NCBI GenBank assembly: GCA_024364805.1
Contig: CM044508.1
Coordinates: 4,544,028-4,566,124, forward strand
DNA from: Euprymna scolopes
Taxonomy: Eukaryota > Mollusca > Cephalopoda > Sepiida > Sepiolidae
DNA length: 22,097 nucleotides
Direction: 5' to 3'
Shown: one piece after another, positions 1 to 8,480 of the stretch
Layout: every line of letters starts with the position of its first letter
How positions within the stretch are numbered: position 1 is the first letter of the stretch
The notes under the pieces: model-generated
What the model saw: only the letters and a program-made list of their open reading frames with translations
Databases searched by the model: none
Told to the model about the DNA's origin: nothing
Made by a program: the position numbers and the translations under genes

Positions 1-160
1 TGTGAGTACATATGTGTGCGTTAGCGTGTGTGTCTATACAGGTGAATATGAGTGTATGTACGCGAATGTGAATATGTGTACATGTGTGGGCGTGGGCGCA
101 TATGTTTATGTGCGCGTATGTATATGACATAGCTTGAAATGTGAATGTGTGTTTGTGTGT
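1..160. repeat. TG-rich degenerate microsatellite
   Basis: Irregular tgtg, gtatgt and gcgtgtg runs with no codon structure. This is simple-sequence DNA. It abuts the Helitron candidate that starts near 177. Confidence 0.75.
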
Positions 161-176
161 GAGACTTGAAAAAGGC

Positions 177-674
177 TCGTACAATATATATAAAAGCGAA
201 AATGTATGTATGTATATGTGTTCGCTTTTTCTGTATGTCAACAAAAGGCTTTTTTCAGAGAAGTGGTCGCTCGCTTCACAACTTTTTAAAACTTTTTATA
301 TCACATATAAATCGTAATATCTCACAGTTAACAACGAAGCTCGCCTGTCTATTTAATTTGCTCAATTTCGGGAAGATAAATATTCAATATTTATCGCTCG
401 CCGCATGTGGGTTAGTCTTTTTCCTATAACATCTTGGGGGGGGGAAGCGTTCAGCAGTAAATGAATACTATCCCACAGTCAACTTGACCTCATTAACTCA
501 TTAAAATGGGCACCTGCCAAATAATAATTAAATAAATTCAAACGTGTATCCGTTAACATCTCGTGGTGTGGCAATGGTTAACGTCGCACGGGTTCGATCC
601 TCATACTTACTTTTTTTTACCCCCCCCCACACACACCTCCAAACACCCGGGCAACGCCGGGTACCCCTCGCTAG
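177..674 (+). mobile_element. Non-autonomous Helitron with a canonical 3' end
   Basis: The right end carries every hallmark of a Helitron 3' terminus. There is a perfect 6-bp hairpin (ACCCGG at 645-650, loop 651-656, CCGGGT at 657-662), then 8 bases, then the terminal CTAG at 671-674 followed by T. Helitrons insert between A and T, which fits the T at 675. The left end is less sure. A TC dinucleotide at 177-178 precedes a stretch (about 183-226) with the 'atatataaaagcgaaaatgtatgt' flavour common at Helitron 5' ends, but it is not preceded by the expected A. There is no Rep/helicase coding capacity in about 500 bp, so mobilisation would need proteins from elsewhere. The small open frame at 166-429 lies inside this non-coding element and is not considered a gene. 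Confidence 0.7.
566..605 (+). promoter_or_regulatory. tRNA-like B-box inside the Helitron
   Basis: GGTTCGATCC at 591-600 is a perfect RNA polymerase III B-box. 'gtggtgtggcaatggtta' at 564-581 sits where an A-box would be but is spaced too close for a full tRNA. It looks like a captured tRNA-derived SINE head or a decayed tRNA fragment. Whether it is transcribed is unknown. Confidence 0.45.
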
Positions 675-675
675 T

Positions 676-1271
676 ATATAATAAATAAGTGTTTCTGTCG
701 CCAATAAAATTTACTTTGAAACCTACCTGCATAATATTTTGGTGTTTAACTTAAGTGTTTAGACAGTTTTAAAAAGAAAAGGTCGACATTATAAGTAGGT
801 AATCGGTCAAAAATATAAGATTAAATGAAATCGTCACCAGGAAAAAAAAAATATCGCATCATTAAAGATTCGATAATCGCTCCACAATGGAAAATTAAAT
901 ATTGGTACCCGTAAAAGAATTTTTTTCAGGTCGTTTTGGGAAGTGGAGGGGGGGAGGGGTAGTGGTGTGTTGCTATTTTGTGCATATTTACATTCTCAAT
1001 CCAATGCTGTGTTTACATTCTGAGAGTGTTCCGTCCGTGAAAGGAAAGAGCAATATGTGTTTGTTTACATGCTATAGCAGTTCCGTCTGTCCAAGCAAAG
1101 AGTTAGCAATGCGTGGTAAAATGCCAATAATTCTCAAACCTTTTGTAAGAGCTCACCATGGTAATTTTTAAGTGTTTCAGTATTTCGTGCTTAGTTTTTT
1201 TTTAAGCAGAATTGCATCATGTTTAGGAGTTGATTTTATATGCTTGTGCGATTATCGAGTGTTAAAGACGT
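676..1271. other. Spacer with no recognised gene
   Basis: AT-rich DNA with a run of A near 842-851 and a G-rich patch at about 943-960. Short open frames at 902-1171 and 1172-1363 have no recognisable domain and low-complexity content. No feature can be supported. Confidence 0.6.
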
Positions 1272-1272
1272 T

Positions 1273-1273
1273 A

Positions 1274-1305
<32 letters not shown>

Positions 1306-1306
1306 C
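1273..1306. repeat. (TG)n(TA)n microsatellite
   Basis: Six or so GT units followed by about 12 TA units. It lies at the tail end of the minus-strand ribozyme SINE (next entry), the position where SINEs often carry a simple-repeat tail. Confidence 0.85.
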
Positions 1307-1599
1307 CTGTTCACATATACTTCTTTCATGATAAAGCTAGAACCCAGAATTAGATGGAATTGAGCAATTGCATCGACAACGGACAACACCAGACCCAAAG
1401 TGGGTTTCGATGTACTGCATCTCATCAGTGACGTGCTCCAACATAGGCGCGAACCCAGGTCGTCGAACGCTTGAAGTGTGCAATACTGACGACCTAACCG
1501 TATGGGCCACAGCGCAATCTATTGGCTATGCCTTGATTTTAATTTTTATTTTTTATCCAGTTCTACATTCTACTATGCGACAAGTCATGCGTCCTATAC
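1300..1599 (-). repeat. tRNA-headed SINE-like repeat with hammerhead ribozyme, copy 1
   Basis: Read on the minus strand, the repeat runs from an AT-rich lead (1599-1530) to an A-box-like sequence GTGGCCCATACGGTTAGG (1510-1493). Next comes a B-box-like GGTTCGCGCC (1455-1446), about 40 nt on as in tRNA promoters. A type I hammerhead ribozyme (1434-1386) follows, then a tail ending in (TA)n. The tail-plus-ribozyme half (about 1305-1463) recurs in the same orientation at 1795-1950. The head half (about 1447-1599) recurs inverted at 1955-2104. The mix of tRNA-like head and ribozyme recalls the schistosome SM-alpha SINE design; the sequence itself is not a family I can name. Confidence 0.75.
1386..1434 (-). 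ncRNA. Type I hammerhead ribozyme, family 1 copy 1
   Basis: On the minus strand all conserved core elements are present. CTGATGA lies at 1428-1422. Stem II is GATG/CATC with loop CAGTA (1421-1409), and GAAA follows at 1408-1405. Stem III is ACCCA/TGGGT with loop CTT (1405-1393), and the H17 base is C at 1392. Predicted self-cleavage lies between 1392 and 1391. Stem I has six pairs between the bases just 5' of the core (1434-1429) and those just 3' of the cleavage site (1391-1386), including one G-U. The order stem I, CUGAUGA, stem II, GAAA, stem III, UH, stem I is type I. Activity is inferred from structure only. Confidence 0.85.
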
Positions 1600-1605
1600 A
1601 ACTAA

Positions 1606-1794
1606 GATAGTTACTGCTGGTATACAGGCGGTAGATATCACATCTACAAACATTAACTGAAATTAGCTGACTCCCCAGGCACAATTACAGAACAACCTAT
1701 TTGTTGAGGGACATCATGTCTCTATGGAGGATGAACCGCTTTTTCTACATATATTAGACATAAAGAGGAGATTATAGATCGATATATATAAATA
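1606..1794. other. Spacer between the two ribozyme-SINE copies
   Basis: About 190 bp with no recognised feature. It forms the loop between the inverted head segments at 1447-1599 and 1955-2104. Confidence 0.5.
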
Positions 1795-2105
1795 CCCGTT
1801 CACATATACTTCTTTCATGATAAAGCTAGAACTCAGAATTAGGTGGAATCGAGCAATTGCATCAACAACGGACAACGCCAGACCCAAAGTAGGTTTCGAT
1901 GTACTGCATCTCATCAGTGACGTGCTCCGACATAGGCACGAACCTATGTGCTCCATATAGGACGCGTGACTTGTCACATAGTAGAATGTAGAACTGGATA
2001 AAAAATAAAAATTAAAATCGAGGCATAGCCAATAGATTGCGCCGTGGCCCATACGGTTAGGTCGTCTCAGTATTGCACACTTCATGCGGGCGACGACCTA
2101 GGTTC
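1795..2105. repeat. Ribozyme-SINE copy 2 with inverted head
   Basis: The left half (1795-1950) is a direct copy of 1305-1463 and carries the ribozyme on the minus strand, including the B-box-like GGCACGAACC (as read on plus) at 1935-1944. At about 1945-1955 the sequence switches to the reverse complement of the copy 1 head. The A-box GTGGCCCATACGGTTAGG is then on the plus strand at 2044-2061, with a weak B-box at about 2099-2110. A short palindromic stretch (gtgctccgacatagg / cctatgtgctcc) brackets the switch. That suggests template switching or an inverted duplication at the join. The frame at 1714-2085 (minus) runs through this repeat and is not a gene. Confidence 0.75.
1875..1923 (-). ncRNA. 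Type I hammerhead ribozyme, family 1 copy 2
   Basis: Same architecture as the motif at 1386-1434. CTGATGA lies at 1917-1911, GAAA at 1897-1894, stem III is ACCTA/TGGGT with loop CTT, H17 is C at 1881, and cleavage is predicted between 1881 and 1880. Stem I again has six pairs. One G-U pair of copy 1 is G-C here, and a stem III C-G of copy 1 is U-G here, so the differences between copies keep the helices. Core nucleotides are intact. Confidence 0.85.
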
Positions 2106-2109
2106 ATGT

Positions 2110-2610
2110 GTGAATCAATATTTGTCTTAGTGACACCATATTGTAATTTTCTGAAGTATTCGTTTATAATGATCTAATTCCGGAATAAGAGAATTAGTGG
2201 GCAATAAACTAGAGGCAGCAGACTTTCCCAAGGGAGACTTTATTATTTTTTGGGAAAGATAATGGTATATCTGTGTATGAGCCAGTTACAGGTGGTGTAA
2301 ATGTAGAATCTGTGGAATGTGTAGACTTCCTCCTGGTGTCGACTGGTTGTAGTGGTAGAACTAAATATTTAGAGGAAAAAATAGGTACACCTTCCTATAA
2401 GGATGTTGCGATTGTGATGGCATTGCTCCTAGGATGTAATGTAGTATATTACCACGATTGAATTTGTCTGCAAAAGTGTTTGAAAGCTACATAAAATTGT
2501 GGCTATTAGTCTAGCTGAATTGAATTTCTATGGGGCATTTGTTGTTATAAACCTATGAAATTTTTTTTTTAGAGGGGAACTCCTACGGCTACTTTATTAA
2601 TATAGAGAAG
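2110..2610. other. Spacer with no recognised gene
   Basis: A 62-codon frame at 2273-2461 (plus) has no recognisable domain, no ribosome or splice context I can support, and no neighbour to give it meaning. The rest is AT-rich with a poly-T at about 2562-2572. Confidence 0.5.
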
Positions 2611-2623
2611 ATTATTATTATTA

Positions 2624-2673
<50 letters not shown>

Positions 2674-2720
2674 TGTTGTTATTACTTTTATTATTATCAT
2701 TATTATTATTATTATTATCA

Positions 2721-2778
<58 letters not shown>
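2611..2778. repeat. (ATT)n microsatellite
   Basis: About 168 bp of ATT/TTA units with a few interruptions (atc, tgttgtt). It truncates the R2-like LINE fragment on its right, whose minus-strand frame ends against it. Confidence 0.95.
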
Positions 2779-2779
<1 letters not shown>

Positions 2780-2789
2780 GAGTTTTCAA

Positions 2790-4620
2790 ACAGGTCATTA
2801 TCAGATTACTCACTGATGCAATCTGTGGTGTTTCCTCGAGTCCAGGTGACAACAAGTCTCCCCAGATATCTAGTACTCTTTTTTGATAACCTTTGCAAAT
2901 GCATTTGCATTATCGCAACAGCCATTTGCCATTGATTTTTTTGCTGGCAACGACATTTGCAAGTTATGGGCCTGCAGGTACTGGAGGTGGTCTTTTGTAT
3001 CAGTATAGTTCTACGTTTGGACATCCATTCTGGCACATCTGCTTTGTATTTTTTCATATTTTGAATTAGCATTTCATGTCATGCCGTAAACCTTTTGAAC
3101 TGGTATGCGCGTATTCCGTTGTGACCTGGTGCTCTCCAGTTTGCCATTTTTCTTAGGGTTGTTATGAAGGTTTCTTTGTTGATTTCATTTTCTGTCCCTT
3201 CTTTGATTTGCTGCAACTCTTCTTTCATGTTTTTCGGCAATTTGTCATTTCTATTGCGTTCTTATTGCTTTTCCCCATATCTTGTTCCACTAGCGTTTGC
3301 CTTCTGTCAGGTCCGGTTGATCTGGTTTTGTTGTTCTTTCATTTACGTTTTGATAAAATTGGCTTTCATTGTTTTTAAAGGTCTTGTTTTGTTTGTACTA
3401 TTTTATGTATATCATCACAATCTTCTTTTGTTTGCTGCTATCTTTAGTTCTTCATGTTTATCATTTAGTCTCTCATGAGTCAGATTTCCATTTTTTTCCA
3501 TCCCTTTCTGCTACCTTTCATCCTCTTTTACCGTTTTGGCTTCTTTCCTGTGTTTTTCTATTTGGCTTCTCATCCAGGTTTTTTCGCTCCATTATTATAT
3601 AGGTTTTCTTTCTACTTTAAAATTACACTTACCGTCTTATCCTCTGCATAGATTAGATTGTTTAGATCTGTGATAGTGTCCGTTGCGATGAACGGGGAAG
3701 AGGGTGAGGGAGTTTGTTCACTTATTTTGTTTCTACTTTTAATTTCTTTCATTCTCGGTTCCTTAGGGTTGGAAGTTTTCTTTATTACTGTGATAGACAT
3801 AGAGAGGACCTACCTCAGAAACGGGCGAGAACCTTTCGGCAGCAGGCTGAAAGACAGAAGAAAGAAAAAAAAAAGAGGCCCCAAGATGGCGGCTGTTGTC
3901 TTTTAAAGCTTCCGCTTCACGCGTAGATCTTTAGCAATCTTGTGTGGTATATGCAAATTAGGTGTCCCCGAAACATTATAAAAGACGAGTCGCTGGGAGG
4001 AGTGGGAGAAGCGTTTAAGACATGCTAATAGAGAACGTTGACGTGTATCTCGTGTTGTGAACAGCGAACTCTACTCGACTCAACTTGTGACTAGTAAACC
4101 TCTGCTTGCCGTTTTAACCAAAAAGTTTTGTTGCTTTGCGTTAGACAAAGACTTCTGATACAACTACTTCATTCATAAGGCCTATGATGTTTTCTACTTC
4201 AGTTGTTTCATCCTTAGTTCTCTTGTTTCATATTTATCAGTCTTTTCAGTGTTTCTGTTGCTTGTCTATGTGTGGATTTTAGCTGAGGATTGTTTCTTGC
4301 TCTGTTTCATCATTTACCTTTCATTGTATTTCCTTCAGTTCTAACTTTGAGATACAACCTCTCTTGAGAATAAGTTTCATTTGGTCAGTGATTTTTTGTT
4401 CCATTGTATGCTGGTCAGAAGACATGTCCCATAGTTCTTTCATTCGTTTCCAATACTCCCTTTCGTTTGGGTGGCCACTGTAATAGCACTTCATTATCAG
4501 TCTATTTTGTTTTGTGGTCCATTTCTTCCTTTGGGATTTTTGGCTTTTTTTTATGTTGGGCCTTTCTGCTTTTCTGTTTAGTCTGTATTGTTGTAGTTAC
4601 AATTGGAAAAGTTACTTACC
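2790..4620 (-). pseudogene. R2-like LINE reverse-transcriptase remnant
   Basis: Minus-strand pieces read in order from 4620 down. The first is KWTTKQNRLIMKCYYSGH then NEREYWKRMKELWDM (about 4540-4410), the N-terminal region of R2-like LINE proteins. A middle piece contains ITDLNNLIYAEDKTV (about 3670-3625). A reverse-transcriptase fingers segment (about 3260-3000) has TLRKMANWRAPGHNGIRAYQ and later PEWMSKRRTILIQK with a nearby RPITC. Motifs such as K(A)PGxDGI and PEWM..GRT.LIQK are typical of this group. The palm domain with the catalytic YADD is absent: the fragment stops at the (ATT)n tract. Several stops break the frame, and an unrelated insert at about 3806-4163 splits it. It is an old, dead, truncated LINE. 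A minus-strand open stretch at 4612-4887 may be its 5' leader but shows no domain. Confidence 0.7.
3806..4163 (+). mobile_element. Candidate solo LTR (fossil)
   Basis: This stretch interrupts the R2-like LINE and differs from it in composition. It holds a TATA-like 'attataaaagacg' (about 3974-3986) and, roughly 115 bp on, 'agtaaacctctgcttgcc' (4094-4111), resembling the R-U5 region of LTRs. It also has an 'aagatggcgg' motif (3882-3891) like a YY1-type site. No coding sequence, primer-binding site or clear TG...CA pair with target duplication could be fixed, so both ends are approximate. A promoter-bearing short repeat of another class is the main alternative. Confidence 0.35.
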
Positions 4621-4889
4621 TGTTTTTGGATCTCTGGTGTTCTCGTTCCAGAAATTAGATGAGCTGACATTCACAGCATGATGACTAGGTCCCCCATGTT
4701 GGTAATCGAAGAAGCACCTGTAGATCATGACACCTCGGTCTTTCTTCTGGGTCCCACGGTTTGCAATATTCATTTTGGTCATTTCTGCATAGTATGGTGT
4801 TTGTGGCAACACTAGCCCCAGAATTATTTTACTTGTGGTCCTGTCACAGGGATAGTGTTTATCTCTAATAGATATGGGAGATAACATGT

Positions 4890-5640
4890 GCTATCACATG
4901 TACATAAAGAGTCACATTAACGAACAGGACATATACTTTTTTTTATTTAAGAACAAGCAGGTCTACCTGAAATTGTCTCGAGTAAAAATGTAACATATTT
5001 CTATTAAGACTTCACCCCCCCCCGCTTCTCCGTTTTCTCTCTTCCTCTTTCCATCCCCCTCTTTCTTCTCCATATAGCCTATTCCTCTTTGAACATGTGC
5101 ACACACATACACACAGAAAACTGTTAGGCAAGTGGGAGGACTTGATTGATAGAGAATGAAATGTTTGTTACTGTCTTTGTGGAAATATGTATTTGAGAGA
5201 GGCATTGTGTTTGGAATAAATGTAGTATTTTTTTAAAATGTAATGACGTCTACACATGATTTCCCGAAACACGTTTTAAGAAGTGCAGTAAGTGGTGAGA
5301 GTTAGAGATTTGCTTTAGAAGTGTTCAGTTAATTTTCTATTGAGATTATAATAGCAAGAAAAAAATCGAAATTATTTTATATATAAGATAAGAAGAAGAA
5401 GAAGAAGAAGATGAAGAAGAAAAAGAATATATCTGTATTGACATCTTTCTGTATTCTTAATTTTAAAATGATTTTATTTTTTTCAGCCACAAGAAAATAG
5501 AAGTTTAAAATTTCCATGCATTGTACAGAACGGTATGGGTAAGGCATTACAAAACGTATATTTTACATTTTTTTGTACTAATGAGTCATTGCTTATCAAG
5601 GCCCAAAGACCACTCGAGGATAAGGGTTGATGTAACATAA
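4890..5640. other. Spacer with low-complexity tracts
   Basis: C-run and pyrimidine-rich DNA at 5012-5075, AC-rich at 5098-5117, and AT-rich elsewhere. The minus-strand frame at 4963-5205 is made of these tracts. No gene supported. Confidence 0.6.
5391..5425. repeat. (AAG)n microsatellite
   Basis: About ten AAG units with one ATG interruption, then an A-rich run. Confidence 0.85.
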
Positions 5641-5660
5641 ACATAACATGCGGCCGCAGC

Positions 5661-5706
5661 CAAGATTGAACTCACTACACAAGTTTGTAGTGTAATTCAA
5701 ATCTTG
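5661..5706. repeat. Imperfect palindrome / hairpin
   Basis: CAAGATTGAACTCACTACA on the left arm and TGTAGTG..TTCA.ATCTTG on the right arm pair over about 18 positions around a 6-nt loop. It lies near the end of the 5S-derived repeat and could be a terminal hairpin of that element. Confidence 0.6.
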
Positions 5707-5872
5707 TCCGTAGCTGAATACTTGATGCTTCGCCAGAGCTATCAAGGGTATTTTTTATCGTGACACCATCACTAGATAGGTTGCCTACCACGGCTTAAGA
5801 GAGACCCATCTACCCTCGAGAGAAGGATAGACCATGCCAGTTTCCCATCCTGGTATTTACCCTCATGGTACA

Positions 5873-5985
5873 TACAGTGCCTCGCCTTCCCAAATGGTCA
5901 CCCATCTGGTACTGGCCAGGCTCAATGTTGCTTAACTTCTGTGATCTAGCGAGAACCGGTGTGTCAATGTTATTGTGCCGTATAG
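5873..5985 (-). repeat. 5S rRNA-derived sequence (SINE3-like or 5S pseudogene)
   Basis: The minus strand aligns along its whole length with animal 5S rRNA. ACGGC at the 5' side, GATCACAGAAGTTAAGCA in place of GATCTCGGAAGCTAAGCA, GAGCCTGGCCAGTAC in place of GGGCCTGGTTAGTAC, and AGATGGGTGACCATTTGGGAA in place of GGATGGGAGACCGCCTGGGAA all fall in order and at the right spacing. The internal A-box and C-box of the pol III type 1 promoter are still recognisable. The 5' flank is unlike 5S, and the sequence continues past the 5S 3' end into unrelated DNA (about 5872-5640). That fits a SINE with a 5S head better than a simple rRNA copy. An open frame on this strand at 5810-6019 is a by-product of it, not a protein gene. 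Confidence 0.75.
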
Positions 5986-6019
5986 GGCTGATGAGCTTGT
6001 CATGTGACCATTGAGGCAA

Positions 6020-6222
6020 ACACTTTGATTGGAGACAAGGAAAATTATTTACAGTAGTTGTAGGACGACGAGCTTTGCTGCAAATGTTTTAGAGTAGAGA
6101 AAGAGAGACTAGCAATGTCTCTTCTGTTGAATTGGTGATAACATTATTAAATCTTCATTAGTTGATATTAACTTGTGTTTTCAGATTAAAAAATATGATT
6201 TGTTTCAGTGTTTAGTGGCTTG
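6020..6222. other. Spacer left of the transposon
   Basis: AT-rich flank; nothing recognised. It ends at the TA target dinucleotide 6223-6224. Confidence 0.5.
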
Positions 6223-6603
6223 TACAGGGTGGAATGATAAATGTGTCGTCTTAAAGAAAACAACACTACAGATTTATTTTAAAGCTTTTATTGAAAAAAA
6301 TCAATTCAGGTAACTTGATTTAGTAAGAGAGCTGACATCTAATCAATGTGGCAGTATTCAGCCTCAATCATTGTCCCAATATGGGTCTGGAACTGGGAGT
6401 ATGCCTTTTCCATAAGCACTGGCAGAAGCTTGGCGAATGCTCAGCGAATGGTGGCGATCAGGCTGGCTTTGGTGTTGTGGGAGGTCATGTTGGTGATGTT
6501 CTCAACATATGACTAAATAAAGTAGTCCAACGGATTAAGATTGGGCGAGTAGAAGAGCCAGTGAGAGAAGGGTGCAAAGTTGTAGCATTCCCTCTGACGC
6601 CAA

Positions 6604-8480
6604 GGTATTTTTTTTTTTTTATATTACATTTTCACCCCAAACAAGGCATGTTGCCACTTTGATGTAGAGGGCTACTATCAGGGACCTAAGTTGTAGGGGT
6701 ACTATGTAGGGAGTTTAGCGGCAAGATATCTGTTCACATTACACTTGAACTTCTGCATGTCAGTAAAGTTGGGGAAGCAGGAAACCGGAAGAGAATTCCA
6801 AAGTCCTGCAGTTCTGGGTAAGATGCACTGTGACTAGAGCTGCTTTCAGGACTGCCAGCAACCACTGTAAAGGAGTAATAAAAAGTGCAAGAGAGCTATA
6901 TGCTCAGTCCGTTAAATCCAAAGTAGCTGAGCAGTGGTTTGGTTCCCACCAGTTTTGGCAAATAGCAAACAGGATCCTGAACAGAAGCGTGTGTTCTATC
7001 CCAACCATCATCAATGGACCTGCATCATCGTCAGCATCAGACAAGGCCAAACTATTTGCCAAGAACTTTGCAGCTAATTCTACCCTATGCGACGAAGGCC
7101 ATCAACTCCCCATATTTCCTCCTATAACAGACAACACGTTATGCAACATACAAATATCTGTGCGTGAGGTCGCTAAGCTAATCAAGAACCTTGATTCCAG
7201 TAAAGCAACTGGCCCGGACGGCATTCTAATTATAGTGCTGAAAAAGCTTCAACCAGAACTTGCCCCCATCGCTGGTTCCCCCCTTGCAAATCTTTCACGA
7301 AAAACACCCATCTAGCTGTAACCACTATCAAAAGTTTTCCCCACTCTTTATCTGTGCCAAAACCAAAACGTAGATTCCATGAACAAAGCTTCTTCCTTAG
7401 AAGTGCACACCTGTGGAACTCTGTTTTGTCTGCCTGTTTCCCACCTGACTACAACTTGGATGTCTTCAAGTCCAACATAAACAAATTCCTGATGAACTGC
7501 CCTCTTAAGTAAGACACTTTATCAAATCTCAACATTAATGTACTGTACACGCAATAACCCTTATCGCCGAGTGGCTTCCGGGCCTTGATAAGTGGTGACC
7601 ACCTTGTAAAAAAAAAAAAGAAGCTGTTAGAGTAAAAGGCTTTCTTACATCTAGGGATCTGAACCATGTAGGTATAGGACTTTGCTGCTTGTCGGGTTTG
7701 TCGGGGGTATTTTTGTCGAGGGGGTACAAGTGCTTTTAGTTCGTTAGAGCATCCACCATTAAAATACTTGCAAAACAGACAGAGGGATGCAACATTTCGT
7801 CGGTGGGACAGGGGCTGCAGTTTAGATGACAGTTCGGGACCTATTAGGTTGGCGACTCTCTTTTAGACCCTGTCCAGGAGTGAGAGACTAGTAGCAGATG
7901 CACCAGCCCAGATGTGACAGCAGTACTCCATACATGGGCGAATGGTGACTTTGTAGAGGTACAGGATACTTTCAGGCATAAGTAACTTTCTAGCACGATA
8001 GAGAGAGCCCGCTTTCTTTGTAGCAGCCTTAGCAATAATCTTGATGTATCTATTCCAACTCGTGTTTCCTGTGAACATTAAGCTAATGAGCTTGAATGAA
8101 GTGCTCTCAGGTAAAATATCTCTAGCCATAGTTATTGGTGGTTGGTAACGTTTCATGTAATTATTAAAATAAATGAGCTTTGTCTTGGCAGTGTTGAACA
8201 TTACCATCCATTTTTGACCCCATTCCACTCCAGACTGAAGGTCTTCCTCTCGGGTTTCGGCCATTACCTTAGATATGTGCTCATTAGTTTTCCCCACGTG
8301 CCTGCTATAGAGCGTGATGTCATCAGCAAATATACCCATGTCAGAGACAATTTTATCAGGTAAGTCATTTATGAATATCAGAAATAACAAAGGTCCAAGA
8401 ATCGATCCCTGTGGCACACCCGTATTTAAATCAAATTTTTTGGACACACGCCCATCGAGGACAATCTGGATTCTTCTCTT
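6604..8480 (-). pseudogene. LINE A: CR1/Jockey-type non-LTR retrotransposon inside the transposase
   Basis: Minus strand, 5'-truncated within the reverse transcriptase. RIQIVLDGRVSKKFDLNTG starts near 8480, followed by GVPQGSILGPLLFLIFINDL (RT block with the PQG motif) and FADDITLYS (catalytic FADD box, usually YADD). The thumb follows, with TIRPCMEYCCHIWAGA. The frame continues after one stop (7857-7855) through KYPRQTRQAAKSYTY and PRCKKAFYSNSFF to 7620. There LINE B interrupts it, and it resumes at about 6827 with LPRTAGLWNSLPVSCF and ends NVNRYLAAKLPT (stop at about 6702). The 3' UTR finishes in a poly-A tail next to 6604. Two more copies of this 3' end lie at 9839-10540. Clade is given loosely; L2 or CR1 is possible. 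Confidence 0.8.
6828..7619 (+). pseudogene. LINE B: second non-LTR retrotransposon nested in LINE A
   Basis: Plus strand, 5'-truncated. Residues from 6830 run AAFRTASNHCKGVIKSAREL, then QFWQIANRILNRS, then KLFAKNFAANSTL, then SVREVAKLIKNLDSSKATGP with DGI (RT fingers, block with the PDG). At 7315 the frame stops and the whole palm domain, including YADD, is missing. A C-terminal frame 7312-7512 in another phase resumes with RRFHEQSFFLRSAHLWNSVL and DYNLDVFKSNINKFLMNC. A short 3' UTR ends in A(11) at 7609-7619. It interrupts LINE A between NSFF and LPRTAG. The flanks aagatg (about 6822) and aagaag (7618 on) may be a decayed target duplication. It is dead through internal deletion. Confidence 0.8.

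Noticed and set aside
1440-1515. Possible tRNA gene from A- and B-box-like sequences (also at 15650-15705, 15930-15985 and 2044-2110)
   Set aside because: No cloverleaf or acceptor stem can be drawn; these are tRNA-like heads of repeats.
2273-2461. 62-codon open frame
   Set aside because: No recognisable domain, splice context or neighbour supporting a gene.
2608-2778. Regular repeats that might suggest an array such as CRISPR
   Set aside because: A simple (ATT)n tract with no spacers, and the DNA is eukaryotic.
3658-3926. Plus-strand frames at 3658-3926 and 3164-3602
   Set aside because: Antisense to the R2-like LINE remnant; composition is that of the reverse strand of a lysine-rich coding sequence.
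5985-6005. CTGATGAG near 5989 (plus), like a hammerhead core
   Set aside because: No stem II hairpin or GAAA follows and no stem I partner exists.
5810-6019. 69-codon minus-strand frame
   Set aside because: It is the translation of a 5S rRNA-derived repeat.
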